14,686 bases of DNA from DATAEE01 sp036257535 (GCA_036257535.1 DATAFJ010000116.1:1-14686); one strand, 5' to 3'; numbered from the stretch's first letter, positions 1 to 6,738 are shown. The notes: generated from the letters alone by a model not told the origin. A program made the numbers and translations.

Positions 1-110
1 CCGGAGGCGTCCCTGATCACACCCTCTATCGCCCCGCGCGTTTCCTGCGCCGCCACCGGCCAGGAAAACAGCAACGACGCGAAGAGCACTCCCCACATCA
101 CTCGACCCAT
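1..110 (-). CDS. TonB-dependent receptor-like protein, N-terminal fragment
   Basis: Only the first 36 codons are inside the window; the gene continues past the left edge. The ATG at 110-108 is preceded on the minus strand by a G-run (AGGGGGG, about 114-120) that can serve as ribosome binding site. The translation starts with a short basic segment and a hydrophobic stretch (LFASLLFSWPVAAQ), a typical Sec signal peptide ending in an AAQ-type cleavage site. It is followed by ETRGAIEGVIRDASG, which looks like the first strand of a carboxypeptidase-regulatory-like (CarboxypepD_reg/Cna-B-like) domain. In Acidobacteriota this combination usually opens large outer-membrane TonB-dependent (Oar-like) receptors. 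The receptor identity is inferred from this N-terminus alone; another secreted protein with the same domain is possible. Confidence 0.6.
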   Translation of the reverse strand, partial: MGRVMWGVLFASLLFSWPVAAQETRGAIEGVIRDAS

Positions 111-324
111 GATCCCCCCTACGAAAGGCACTCTCGCAGACACCAGCGGACTGCTCGTTCGTCCGCCCACACTAACAGTCTACACCGCTGAAATGCTGCT
201 TCGTCCCAAATGAGAACTGCTGAACTTGCTCTGAAAAAGATGAGTTCGACTTCCGCGGATCGATGAGTTTCGCCTCGCGCGCGGTCTCTATTGATAGAAG
301 CGATGCGTTGCGGGGGTGAGAACG

Positions 325-822
325 ATGGAAACGATGGATCAGATGAATGGCGCGCGAGCAGTAGCGGACCTCACCGCGGGTGAAATCGTCGCGACCGTCG
401 AGATCGCGGCTGTGCCCGGGCGCGTGTTTCGAGCGCTCGTCTCCGAAGAGATCACCGGATGGTGGGTCCGACCGGGGGTCTTCGACACGCGCGAGTGGAC
501 GGGCGACGTGCGCGTCGGCGGAACGTGGCGGGCGGCAGGCATGACGAGAGGTCAGCCTTACGTCCAGCAGGGCGAATTCCTGGAGATCGATTCTCCGCGC
601 CGGCTCGCGCACACCTGGAATGGCGCCGGGAGGCCGGACGTGCCGTCGGTCGTCACGTACGTGCTGGAAGCGATCGGCCCGGAGCGAACGCGCGTCACGC
701 TGCGGCACGCGGGCTTCGCATCGCGCGACATGTGCGGCGCTTTCGCCGCCGGCTGGGAGACGAGCTTCCGACGGCTTGCGGAGATCCTCGATCGAACGCA
801 TGCTGTCGGCGGAGCGAGGTAG
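325..822 (+). CDS. SRPBCC/AHSA1-like (Aha1 C-terminal domain) protein
   Basis: About 165 residues, the usual size of a stand-alone SRPBCC (START-like) domain of the AHSA1 group. Visible hallmarks are the opening strand GEIVATVEIAAVPGRVFRAL, the WW pair after the first helix (EITGWWVRPG), the VGGTWRA turn, the middle strands ending in LAHTWNGAG, and the C-terminal helix GWETSFRRLAEIL. Such domains form a hydrophobic pocket; the ligand cannot be told from sequence. A GTG at 316 also opens this frame, but GGGGGTGAG at 312-320 is a good Shine-Dalgarno sequence for the ATG at 325, so I chose 325. The stop lies directly before the ECF sigma factor gene. AHSA1 proteins often sit beside ECF sigma factors, which suggests co-transcription and perhaps a shared stress response (inference). 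Confidence 0.85.
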   Translation: METMDQMNGARAVADLTAGEIVATVEIAAVPGRVFRALVSEEITGWWVRPGVFDTREWTGDVRVGGTWRAAGMTRGQPYVQQGEFLEIDSPRRLAHTWNGAGRPDVPSVVTYVLEAIGPERTRVTLRHAGFASRDMCGAFAAGWETSFRRLAEILDRTHAVGGAR

Positions 823-824
823 CC

Positions 825-1883
825 ATCAAGCACGATACACAGGCGTTCGAGGAGCTCGTCGAGTCCCGGCGGCGGGAGCTGCAGGTTCACTGCTATCGGA
901 TGCTCGGGTCGTTCCACGACGCGGAAGACGCCGTTCAGGAAACACTGCTCCGCGCGTGGCGAGGGCTCGAAGCGTTCGAGGGCCGCGCATCGATGCGCCA
1001 GTGGTTGTACCGCATAGCGACGAACGCGTGCTTGAATGCGATCGCCGCTCGCAAGGGGGCTGGGCGCGTCCTGCCCGACACCGAGCGGCCGCCGACCGAT
1101 CAGATGCCGGATCGCGAACCGGCATCTGACGTTGCCTGGCTCGAACCGTATCCGGACGCGGCGCTCGAAGGCCTGGAGGATGACGCTCCGGGCCCCGACG
1201 CACGCTACCAGCTGAGTGAGGCCGTGAATCTGGCGTTCATCGCGGCGATCCAGCATCTCCCGCCGAAGCAGCGGGCCGTGCTGCTGCTGCGTGACGTGCT
1301 AGGGTGGTCGGCGGCGGAAACCGCTCGCCTCGTCGAGTCGTCAATCGCCGGCGTCAACAGCGCCTTGCAGCGGGCGCGCGCCACACTCGAGCGGCGAGTT
1401 TCAAGCGGTCCGGCGCCGAGGCCCCGGCGGACGACCGAGCGTCAGCGCGAGCTGCTTGCACACTACGTTCATGCGTGGGAGAGCAGCGACGTCGATCGCT
1501 TCGCAGCGCTCCTCAGAGAGGATGCGTCATTCCGGATGCCGCCCTGGCCGCAGTGGTATCGGGGACGTGACGCGATCCGGAGCTTCTTCGCGTGGACGAC
1601 GCGTTTGGGCGGGCATGCTCCGTTCCGGCTTCTCCCGACCCGGGCGAATGGGGAGCCGGCGTTCGCCTTTTACGGCCGCTGGCAGGGTCCGGAGTGGCGC
1701 TTTCATTCCATTCAGCTCGTGACGCTCCAGGATGAGATGATTGCCGGGCTGACGAGCTTCGTGATGCCGGAGCTCGCGCCGGTGTTCGGCCTGCCAGGCG
1801 TTCTGCCTGAGGCTTCGAACCCGAGCGACGGAGGGCGGCCGAACGGCCGCGCAGAGAAAGAGAGCACGAGCGATGACCGCTGA
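825..1883 (+). CDS. ECF sigma-70 factor with C-terminal SnoaL/NTF2-like domain
   Basis: The protein directs RNA polymerase to alternative promoters. Sigma region 2 is clear (FEELVESRRRELQVHCYRML, then DAEDAVQETLLRAW and WLYRIATNACLNAI). A linker with VAWLEPYPD follows, then region 4 (IQHLPPKQRAVLLLRDVLGW with the helix-turn-helix SAAETARLVESSIAGVNSAL). The last ~130 residues are SnoaL/NTF2-like (YVHAWESSDVDRFAALL, FVMPELAPVFGLP). In ECF groups with such tails the extension can modulate sigma activity in place of a separate anti-sigma factor (family knowledge). The start is a problem: no in-frame ATG, GTG or TTG lies between a GTG at 732 and an ATG at 900 that would cut region 2. I placed the start at an ATC (825), 5 nt after GAGG (816-819); a mutated or miscalled ATG, or a start at GTG 732, are alternatives. 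The gene overlaps the next one by 11 nt. Confidence 0.85.
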   Translation: MKHDTQAFEELVESRRRELQVHCYRMLGSFHDAEDAVQETLLRAWRGLEAFEGRASMRQWLYRIATNACLNAIAARKGAGRVLPDTERPPTDQMPDREPASDVAWLEPYPDAALEGLEDDAPGPDARYQLSEAVNLAFIAAIQHLPPKQRAVLLLRDVLGWSAAETARLVESSIAGVNSALQRARATLERRVSSGPAPRPRRTTERQRELLAHYVHAWESSDVDRFAALLREDASFRMPPWPQWYRGRDAIRSFFAWTTRLGGHAPFRLLPTRANGEPAFAFYGRWQGPEWRFHSIQLVTLQDEMIAGLTSFVMPELAPVFGLPGVLPEASNPSDGGRPNGRAEKESTSDDR

Positions 1884-2352
1884 CAGATTCATGGGCTTTC
1901 GAGTCTTCCTCTCGGCCGCAATCGTCTTCGCGAGCATGCCGCTCGTCGCCCGCGACGCGCTCCCCGCCGAGTTCCGCGGCGACTGGGTGCCTCAGAAAGC
2001 TGAATGCGCGTCGGCCGTGAAGCTGCGGGTTGGGGAAGAGACGCTGACCCTGATGAACGGCACCGACACCGAGTCGTGGGGAAACGTCGGCGTCCCGACC
2101 AGTTTCTTCGGCCCGGACTACCAGGGCATCTCGGTCGTCGCGTTGCCGGACTTCGACGCCAGCCAGCCCTTCACCGTCTACTTCACCGCGGACGAGAAGA
2201 AGGGCGTGACGAAGGTGAACATCTACAGCGAGATGAAAGGGCCGATGAACGCGCAGGTCGCGAAGATCCAGGCGGCGGCGAAGAGGCTCGCCACCCGCTT
2301 CCCCCTCAACGATCTGCCGCTGAAGAAGTGTCCCGGCTCGCCGAAGGGTTGA
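1873..2352 (+). CDS. Small secreted protein of unknown family
   Basis: A 159-residue protein whose ATG lies 11 nt inside the end of the sigma factor gene, so the two are probably translated together. Residues 1 to about 27 form a signal peptide (basic start, hydrophobic FLSAAIVFASMPLV, then ARDA). The mature part begins LPAEFRGDWVPQKAECAS, a pattern seen in small beta-rich periplasmic proteins where a GxW strand is followed by a Cys. A second Cys near the C-terminus (LPLKKCPGS) could form a disulfide bond with it. I do not recognise a named family and assign no function. As third gene after the sigma factor it might be a target or an envelope-side partner of that regulon (speculative). Its TGA stop abuts the stop of the convergent gene on the other strand. 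Confidence 0.75.
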   Translation: MTADRFMGFRVFLSAAIVFASMPLVARDALPAEFRGDWVPQKAECASAVKLRVGEETLTLMNGTDTESWGNVGVPTSFFGPDYQGISVVALPDFDASQPFTVYFTADEKKGVTKVNIYSEMKGPMNAQVAKIQAAAKRLATRFPLNDLPLKKCPGSPKG

Positions 2353-3172
2353 TCAGCGAGCGGGCATCTTCCCAGATCTGGGCTCGAGATCCTCGAGCAA
2401 GTTCGCCCATGGCGGGTGCGTTCCTGCCTCGGGACAGCGGAGGAATACCGTGCCGAGGAACGCGGCGCTCGCGCCGAGCGTCAATGCGGCGGCCACGCCA
2501 CGGCCGTCGCCGATCCCACCGGCGGCGATGATCGGCAGATCGATGTAGTCCGCCAGCCGCGGCAGCAGCGCGACGAGACCGACACCCTGCCGCTCGGCGG
2601 CCGCTTCGTCGAACGATCCGCGGTGCGCCGGCTTCGATCCCCTGGGCAACGATCGCGTCGGCGCCGGCGTCGCGGGCGGCTTTGGCCTCGGCAAGCGTCG
2701 TGACGGTCGCGAACCACGCGACGCCCCGCTCCTTCAGGCGCCGAACGTAAGCGTCGGGAAAGAGGCCCATGATCGAGGACACGGCGGTGGGCTTCAGTTC
2801 GAGGAACGCGTCGCACTGCCCCGCGAAATCGGGCGGCCTCATGTCCCCCGCGTTCGCAGGCACCTCCGGCCCCCACCGCGCGAGAAACGCCCTGATGCGT
2901 CCTTCGGCGTCCGGATCGCGGCGCGCCGGCGGATCCGGAATCCACACGTTGAGCTGAAAGGGCCCCGCGCTCTTCGATCTGAACTCCTCGACCCACGCGC
3001 GGATGCCGTCGGGCGGCGTAAGGAGCGCCCCCATTGCGCCCATGCCGCCGGCGTTCGCGACGGCTATCGAGAGGCTTGCCGGGCATGCGCCAGCCATCGG
3101 CGCGAGCAGGATTGGACAGCCGAGACCGTATCGGGCGCAGAATCGCGCGGCACGATCCAGCGTCTCACGCAT
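2353..3172 (-). pseudogene. Nitronate monooxygenase-like flavoprotein (NPD family), frameshifted
   Basis: The family is FMN-dependent TIM-barrel enzymes that oxidise nitronates or act as NAD(P)H:flavin oxidoreductases. The first frame shows LGCPILLAPMAGACPASL, VANAGGMGAMGALLTPP, FQLNVWIPDPP, and GADAIVAQGIEAG. The reading then continues in another frame with HRGSF, LPRLADYIDLPIIAAGGIGD and LGASAAFLGTVFLRCPEAGTH. The join falls at about 2621-2628 in a GC-dinucleotide run, exactly where the family has its EAGGHRG motif. The frame offset fits a 2-nt deletion (or 1-nt insertion). Unrepaired, the protein would end in an unrelated tail. The C-terminus after the barrel is shorter than usual for the family. 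The ATG at 3172 overlaps the upstream gene by 8 nt; a GTG at 3199 is an alternative. It is either a real pseudogene or an assembly indel. Confidence 0.8.
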
Positions 3173-4094
3173 GTGCCTGGCCGAAGACCGTTGCAACACG
3201 CGCGCGGTGCACTTTCAGCCTGATGTCCGCCAGCTCGCGTCCGACTTGCACGAGATACGCGTCGGCGTCGCGCATGCGGAGCGGAGCGATCGCAGCGCGC
3301 GCCATCCTGATACGGCGCTCGACGATGTCGAGCAGCGTCTTCAGCCGCGTGCCGGCCACGAGTGCGTGAGTGATTCGCTCCCCGACGGTCGGGTCCGCCG
3401 GGCCGACCCCCGGCGTCAGCAACTTCGCCGCCGCGTTGCAGCGTCCATCCGAAAGATCCTCGTGGACGTCCTCGAGGTCGTCGAGCAGCTGGCCGGCGAC
3501 GGCGAGATGGTCGGCGAACCGCTCGACGCGTGCGAATGCGGCGCGGCGGTTCGCGGGCAGGCAGATCGCCGCCGATCCGACTTTGAAGATTGCAGACACA
3601 CGGGCGTAGGCCGCGCATAGCGGCCTTACCGATCCGTTCGTCCGGCGCTGAAGCGCATCCGCCTCGAGGATGCCGTGAGCCGTCCGCTCGAGCGCCTGCC
3701 TGAAGAAGGCCCAGAAGGCCTCGTCGCGCACGTGCCGCGCGAATGCGCGCTCCGCTTCGACCAGAAACCCGTCGGCCGCAAACACGAGGCGCGGATTCGC
3801 CGTCTGCCGATCCAGCACGTCGTCGCGCATGCGGACGTATGCGAAGAGGCAGTACTGACCCCAGACGAAATCGTCCACGACACGCGGCCGCGGCGCGTCG
3901 AACTTCCCTGCGAGCCAGCGCGGCAGGAAGAGCCAGTACGGCTCCGTCCGCGCGGACGCCCGTCTGCCGTTGCCCTGGGTGCGAAGGTAGCCGTTCGCCG
4001 CCGCGCGCGTCGCTGCCGGTGTCGACCGGACGAACGCCCGCGTACGGCGGAGCAGGAACTCGACGCCGTCGCTTAGTAGAGGAATCTCGGCCAC
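3165..4094 (-). CDS. Class I isoprenyl-synthase-like enzyme, candidate ComQ-type peptide prenyltransferase
   Basis: A 309-residue, mostly helical protein. It carries two aspartate-rich motifs typical of trans-isoprenyl diphosphate synthases: DDVLD at residues 91-95 (context FAYVRMRDDVLDRQ) and DDLED at 205-209 followed by HED at 211-213 (context GQLLDDLEDVHEDLSDGR). These motifs bind the Mg-diphosphate of allylic substrates. The rest diverges from ordinary polyprenyl synthases. The GTG start at 4094 lies inside the last codons of the upstream small peptide gene (22-nt overlap), implying coupled translation. Among class I synthases, ComQ of Bacillus is the known case of an enzyme that prenylates a Trp of a short peptide encoded next to it; the arrangement here suggests a similar role (inference). 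A chain-elongating or terpenoid-forming synthase remains possible. The downstream flavoprotein gene overlaps by 8 nt. Confidence 0.7.
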   Translation of the reverse strand: MAEIPLLSDGVEFLLRRTRAFVRSTPAATRAAANGYLRTQGNGRRASARTEPYWLFLPRWLAGKFDAPRPRVVDDFVWGQYCLFAYVRMRDDVLDRQTANPRLVFAADGFLVEAERAFARHVRDEAFWAFFRQALERTAHGILEADALQRRTNGSVRPLCAAYARVSAIFKVGSAAICLPANRRAAFARVERFADHLAVAGQLLDDLEDVHEDLSDGRCNAAAKLLTPGVGPADPTVGERITHALVAGTRLKTLLDIVERRIRMARAAIAPLRMRDADAYLVQVGRELADIRLKVHRARVATVFGQAHA

Positions 4095-4318
4095 CGGCCC
4101 CAGCCGCCGAACTGCTGGAAGTCAATGTCGATGTACTTGATCGCCGTCAGGCCGGCCTTTAGACGGATCTCGTCCGCTTCGGACAGCCGCATCTCGAACG
4201 GCGCCAGGCCACGATTGGGCTCGGTGAAGTGGGCGACGACGGCTTCGAAGAAGTCCGGGTCGCTATTGGCTCGCTCCGCCACTTCGTTCAGGGTGACCGT
4301 TCGCGGTCCATTCGCCAT
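4073..4318 (-). CDS. Small RiPP-precursor-like peptide with Trp-rich C-terminal tail
   Basis: The ORF encodes 81 residues and has a strong ribosome binding site (AAGGAG, 6 nt before the ATG). Residues 9-57 resemble leader regions of the nitrile-hydratase-leader/Franean1_4349 kind: an N-terminal helix, SDPDFFEAVV (19-28), a proline-containing turn, then LSEADEIRLKAGL (45-57). The tail TAIKYIDIDFQQF (58-70) and GGWGRWPRFLY (71-81) is rich in aromatic residues, with W73, W76 and Y81. There are no Cys or Ser/Thr clusters, so lanthionine or azoline chemistry is unlikely. Its stop codon lies inside the next gene, an isoprenyl-synthase-like enzyme, which makes Trp prenylation as in ComX an attractive idea. 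Leader, core boundary and modification are all inferred; it could also be a small regulatory or accessory protein. Confidence 0.7.
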   Translation of the reverse strand: MANGPRTVTLNEVAERANSDPDFFEAVVAHFTEPNRGLAPFEMRLSEADEIRLKAGLTAIKYIDIDFQQFGGWGRWPRFLY

Positions 4319-4324
4319 GTGTCG

Positions 4325-4330
4325 CTCCTT
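4325..4330 (-). promoter_or_regulatory. Strong ribosome binding site of the small peptide gene
   Basis: AAGGAG on the minus strand lies 6 nt before the ATG of the 81-residue peptide, within the 19-nt gap after the TPR gene. It is the best Shine-Dalgarno sequence in this five-gene cluster and supports the small ORF as a real, well-translated gene. Confidence 0.65.
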
Positions 4331-4337
4331 TGCAGCG

Positions 4338-5720
4338 TCATTTCGGTGTAAGGCGATCGCGCATGCCGAAGAGCATGTCCGCGCGGGCGCGCTCTCCGCG
4401 CGCGGCGTAGCCCTTTCCGAGCATGTCGTAAATCTCCGCGAGATCCGGGTCTTCGACGGGTCTCCCCAGCTGCCGCTGTGCCGCCGCGTAGCGGTCGATC
4501 AACTTCGTCGCACTTGCGGTCGTTCCAGTCGCCGCTTCCAGGCCTGCCCGCAAGCCGAGGATGAACGGGTCGACGGCCGAGAGCGCGGCGCCGATGTCCA
4601 GCACGCGCCGGGCCTCGTCGAGCCGCCCCGTCCGGATCGCGCACGCGCCGGCCAGCGTGTACAGCGGAGGAAATTCCCACCGGACGCGGACGGCCGGCTC
4701 GATGTCGCGCAGCGCGCCGTCGCAATCGCCGCTCGCGGCGCGGGCGTTCGCGAGGTTGACGAGGAGGATGTTGTTGCCGGGCGAATACTCCAGCGCGATC
4801 TGCAGGTACCGGATCTGGCCGGGAAGGTCGTCCGCCATCATCGCGCCGGCGAACCCGATCATCGCCTGGTCGAACGGGCTCGCCAAGGGCGCGAGCTGCT
4901 TGAGTTCCTCGTACAGCTTCTGCGTTTTCGCATCCGCGTGCTCGGCAGTCCCTATCAACCATAGTCGCGGCGCGACGAAGGAGAGATCGAGCTCGGCCGC
5001 GCGCCGCAGCAGCGGTTCGACGTCGGCGAGCTGATACCGATACATGTACTGATTGGCCTGCACGAAGGCTTTTACGGCGTCGATGTTGTGCTCGCGGAGG
5101 GCGATCCACGGCCGCATCTCGCGCGTATTGGCCAGCTTCAACACGCGGAGATCGAAATAGCTGACGATCGCCTTCGTCGCCGCTTTTACGGCGCGAGGGA
5201 GGTCCGACTCGCCGGACAGGTCGGCGCGATTCGTGAACCGCACCTCCGAGCTCCGGCGGTCGACGAGATTCGACTGCAGTTGAAAGCCGGAGCTCGCGCG
5301 AAGAATCCGGCTGTCGATCGTGAGCCCCACGCCGAGATCGTCGAGCGCTTCGTTGAGCCGCTGCTGCAGTGCGTCCTGGCCCCGACCCGCCGTCACGCGC
5401 AGGTTGAGCGTGAGCGGATCGATGACGCCCAGGTCGCGAACGCCGGTCAGCTCCGCGGTGAAGAGCGACTGCACCAGCGGCAGCCACGCGTCGACTGCCG
5501 GCCGGTTCGTCAGGTTCTGCGGCGGAACGACTGCTACAAGCACGGAAGCGGGTACGGGCGCCGCCGCGGCTGGCGCCGTGGGAGAGGCAGCCGGCGATTT
5601 CGAGCGGGTCGCACCGGCGAGCCGGCCGAGATAGGGCCGCACCGCAAAGCCGCCCAGCGCGACGATCGCCAGAGCGGCCGCGATCTGGATCGGCCGGAGG
5701 CGCCATCGCGACGATGTCAC
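4338..5720 (-). CDS. Membrane-anchored TPR protein, detached C-terminal half of a Ser/Thr kinase
   Basis: Read from GTG 5720 the protein has 460 residues. A single transmembrane helix lies at about residues 10-27 (PIQIAAALAIVALGGFAV). A Pro/Ala-rich linker follows, then a domain beginning VLVAVVPPQNLTN with FTAELTGVRDLGVIDP, like the alpha/beta TolB-N-like segment found after the membrane helix in acidobacterial kinases. The rest is helical repeats of TPR type (for example ALEYSPGNNILLVNLANARA and IRTGRLDEARRVLDIGAAL) ending in DMLGKGYAARGERARADMLF. The GTG overlaps the kinase stop in a GTGA tetranucleotide. In relatives, kinase, membrane helix and TPR part are commonly one chain; here they are two frames. 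It probably sits in the inner membrane with the repeats on the far side and acts as sensor for the kinase (inference). Confidence 0.75.
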   Translation of the reverse strand: MTSSRWRLRPIQIAAALAIVALGGFAVRPYLGRLAGATRSKSPAASPTAPAAAAPVPASVLVAVVPPQNLTNRPAVDAWLPLVQSLFTAELTGVRDLGVIDPLTLNLRVTAGRGQDALQQRLNEALDDLGVGLTIDSRILRASSGFQLQSNLVDRRSSEVRFTNRADLSGESDLPRAVKAATKAIVSYFDLRVLKLANTREMRPWIALREHNIDAVKAFVQANQYMYRYQLADVEPLLRRAAELDLSFVAPRLWLIGTAEHADAKTQKLYEELKQLAPLASPFDQAMIGFAGAMMADDLPGQIRYLQIALEYSPGNNILLVNLANARAASGDCDGALRDIEPAVRVRWEFPPLYTLAGACAIRTGRLDEARRVLDIGAALSAVDPFILGLRAGLEAATGTTASATKLIDRYAAAQRQLGRPVEDPDLAEIYDMLGKGYAARGERARADMLFGMRDRLTPK

Positions 5721-6562
5721 GAGAGCGGAATCGCGGGGATCGATGCGGTCGCGGCGCCGAGGTCGCGGCCCAGATCTCGCGCGGACTGGTAGCGCAGGTC
5801 TGGATCTTTCTCGAGTGCCTTGAGGATGCACGCTTCGATCTGCGGCGACAGCGACGGGCGGATCGTCCGCGGTGGGGCGACGGGCCTGCGCAGCACGGCG
5901 TCGAAGAGCGGACCTTCCTGCCGCTCAGGGAACGCGCGGGTGCCGGTTGCCATCTCGTAGAGCACCGCTCCGGCGCCATAGACGTCGCTTCGAACGTCGG
6001 CATCCGCACCGCGAAGCTGCTCTGGAGCCATGTACGGAAGCGTTCCTGCCATGTGTCCGGCGAAGCTGGCCGTCCTCGTCGTCTCGGTGTCGCTTATAGC
6101 CTGGAGCGCCACGCCGAAGTCCAGAATCTTCAGCCGCCCGTCGGGCGTGACTTTCAGGTTGGATGGCTTGACGTCGCGATGGATGACGCCCGCGGCGTGC
6201 GCCGCCGCCAGTCCGAGCGCGAGCTGTTGTCCGAGGTCCAGGACTTCGGCATCGCTCAAGGGACCGGCCGCGAGACGCTGAGTGAGCGTCTCGCCCGGCA
6301 CGAGCTCCATGACGATGAAGTCGAGGTCGCCTTCGGTGGCGAAGTCGTAGACCGTCGCGATCGAGGGATGCGCGGCGCGCGACAGGGCACGCGCTTCCTT
6401 TCGCAGGCGCCCGCGCGCCGCGGGGTCGAGCGTGCCGCCGGGCAGGATCTTCAGCGCGACATCGCGATCGAGGGTGTCGTCGCGCGCGCGATACACGACA
6501 CCCATCGCACCGGATCCGATGTGCTCGACGACAGTGTAGTGTTCGAGTTGGCGCCCGATCAT
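5717..6562 (-). CDS. Hanks-type serine/threonine protein kinase
   Basis: A 281-residue kinase domain with little else. All key elements are present: Gly-loop GSGAMG (16-21), Lys38 in VALKIL, HRDVKPSN with catalytic Asp130, Lys132 and Asn135, DFG (148-150), GTLPYMAPE (173-181) and the RYQSARDL end of the domain. It is an RD-type kinase and should be active. I used the ATG at 6562 because the protein then starts MIGRQLEHYTVVEHIGSGAMG, as is usual for this family; an in-frame extension upstream looks like non-coding translation. There is no membrane helix; that lies in the next gene, which starts in a GTGA overlap. A 1-nt insertion at the junction would join both into one receptor kinase. It is the first gene of the minus-strand cluster and is divergent from the ADOP permease. 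Confidence 0.9.
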   Translation of the reverse strand: MIGRQLEHYTVVEHIGSGAMGVVYRARDDTLDRDVALKILPGGTLDPAARGRLRKEARALSRAAHPSIATVYDFATEGDLDFIVMELVPGETLTQRLAAGPLSDAEVLDLGQQLALGLAAAHAAGVIHRDVKPSNLKVTPDGRLKILDFGVALQAISDTETTRTASFAGHMAGTLPYMAPEQLRGADADVRSDVYGAGAVLYEMATGTRAFPERQEGPLFDAVLRRPVAPPRTIRPSLSPQIEACILKALEKDPDLRYQSARDLGRDLGAATASIPAIPLS

Positions 6563-6642
6563 GGCGTCCGTTACGCGGCTGGGAGAGCCGAAGCCGCAGA
6601 CAGCGTATCCGAGCCCGGAGGGGATGGCCACTGCCCGGATTC

Positions 6643-6690
6643 GGTCGCTTCCGTTCCAATCCCGGACGATCTGCCGCCGTGGAAGCGACC
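6643..6690. repeat. 10-bp inverted repeat in the divergent kinase/permease intergenic region
   Basis: GGTCGCTTCC (6643-6652) is perfectly mirrored by GGAAGCGACC (6681-6690) with a 28-nt spacer. It lies in the 176-bp region between the divergent kinase and ADOP permease genes. It could be a paired operator or an RNA stem-loop in the leader of either gene. No factor can be named. Confidence 0.45.
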
Positions 6691-6738
6691 CAGGAGCGAG
6701 GATTTGGGTGGCACTTCGATTGAACATCCCGGGGCATC

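Noticed and set aside
111..324. Possible RNA gene or regulatory element in the first intergenic gap
   Set aside because: No stable hairpin, repeat or convincing promoter pair was found by eye.
172..801. Minus-strand frame of 209 codons opposite the AHSA1 gene
   Set aside because: Composition is that of an antisense shadow; its C-terminus falls in non-coding DNA and no family is recognised.
3064..4125. Long minus-strand frame of 353 codons overlapping the isoprenyl-synthase-like gene
   Set aside because: Arg/Ala/Gly-rich with no recognisable motif; an alternative frame of the real gene in GC-rich DNA.
4288..6009. Long minus-strand frame of 573 codons
   Set aside because: Runs across the kinase end and TPR gene in another phase, with Arg-rich low-complexity translation. 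The true frames have clear kinase and TPR motifs.
6709..6723. Sigma-54-like promoter TGGCAC-N5-TTGA before the permease gene
   Set aside because: The essential GC of the -12 element is GA, and the transcript would start only a few bases before the ATG.
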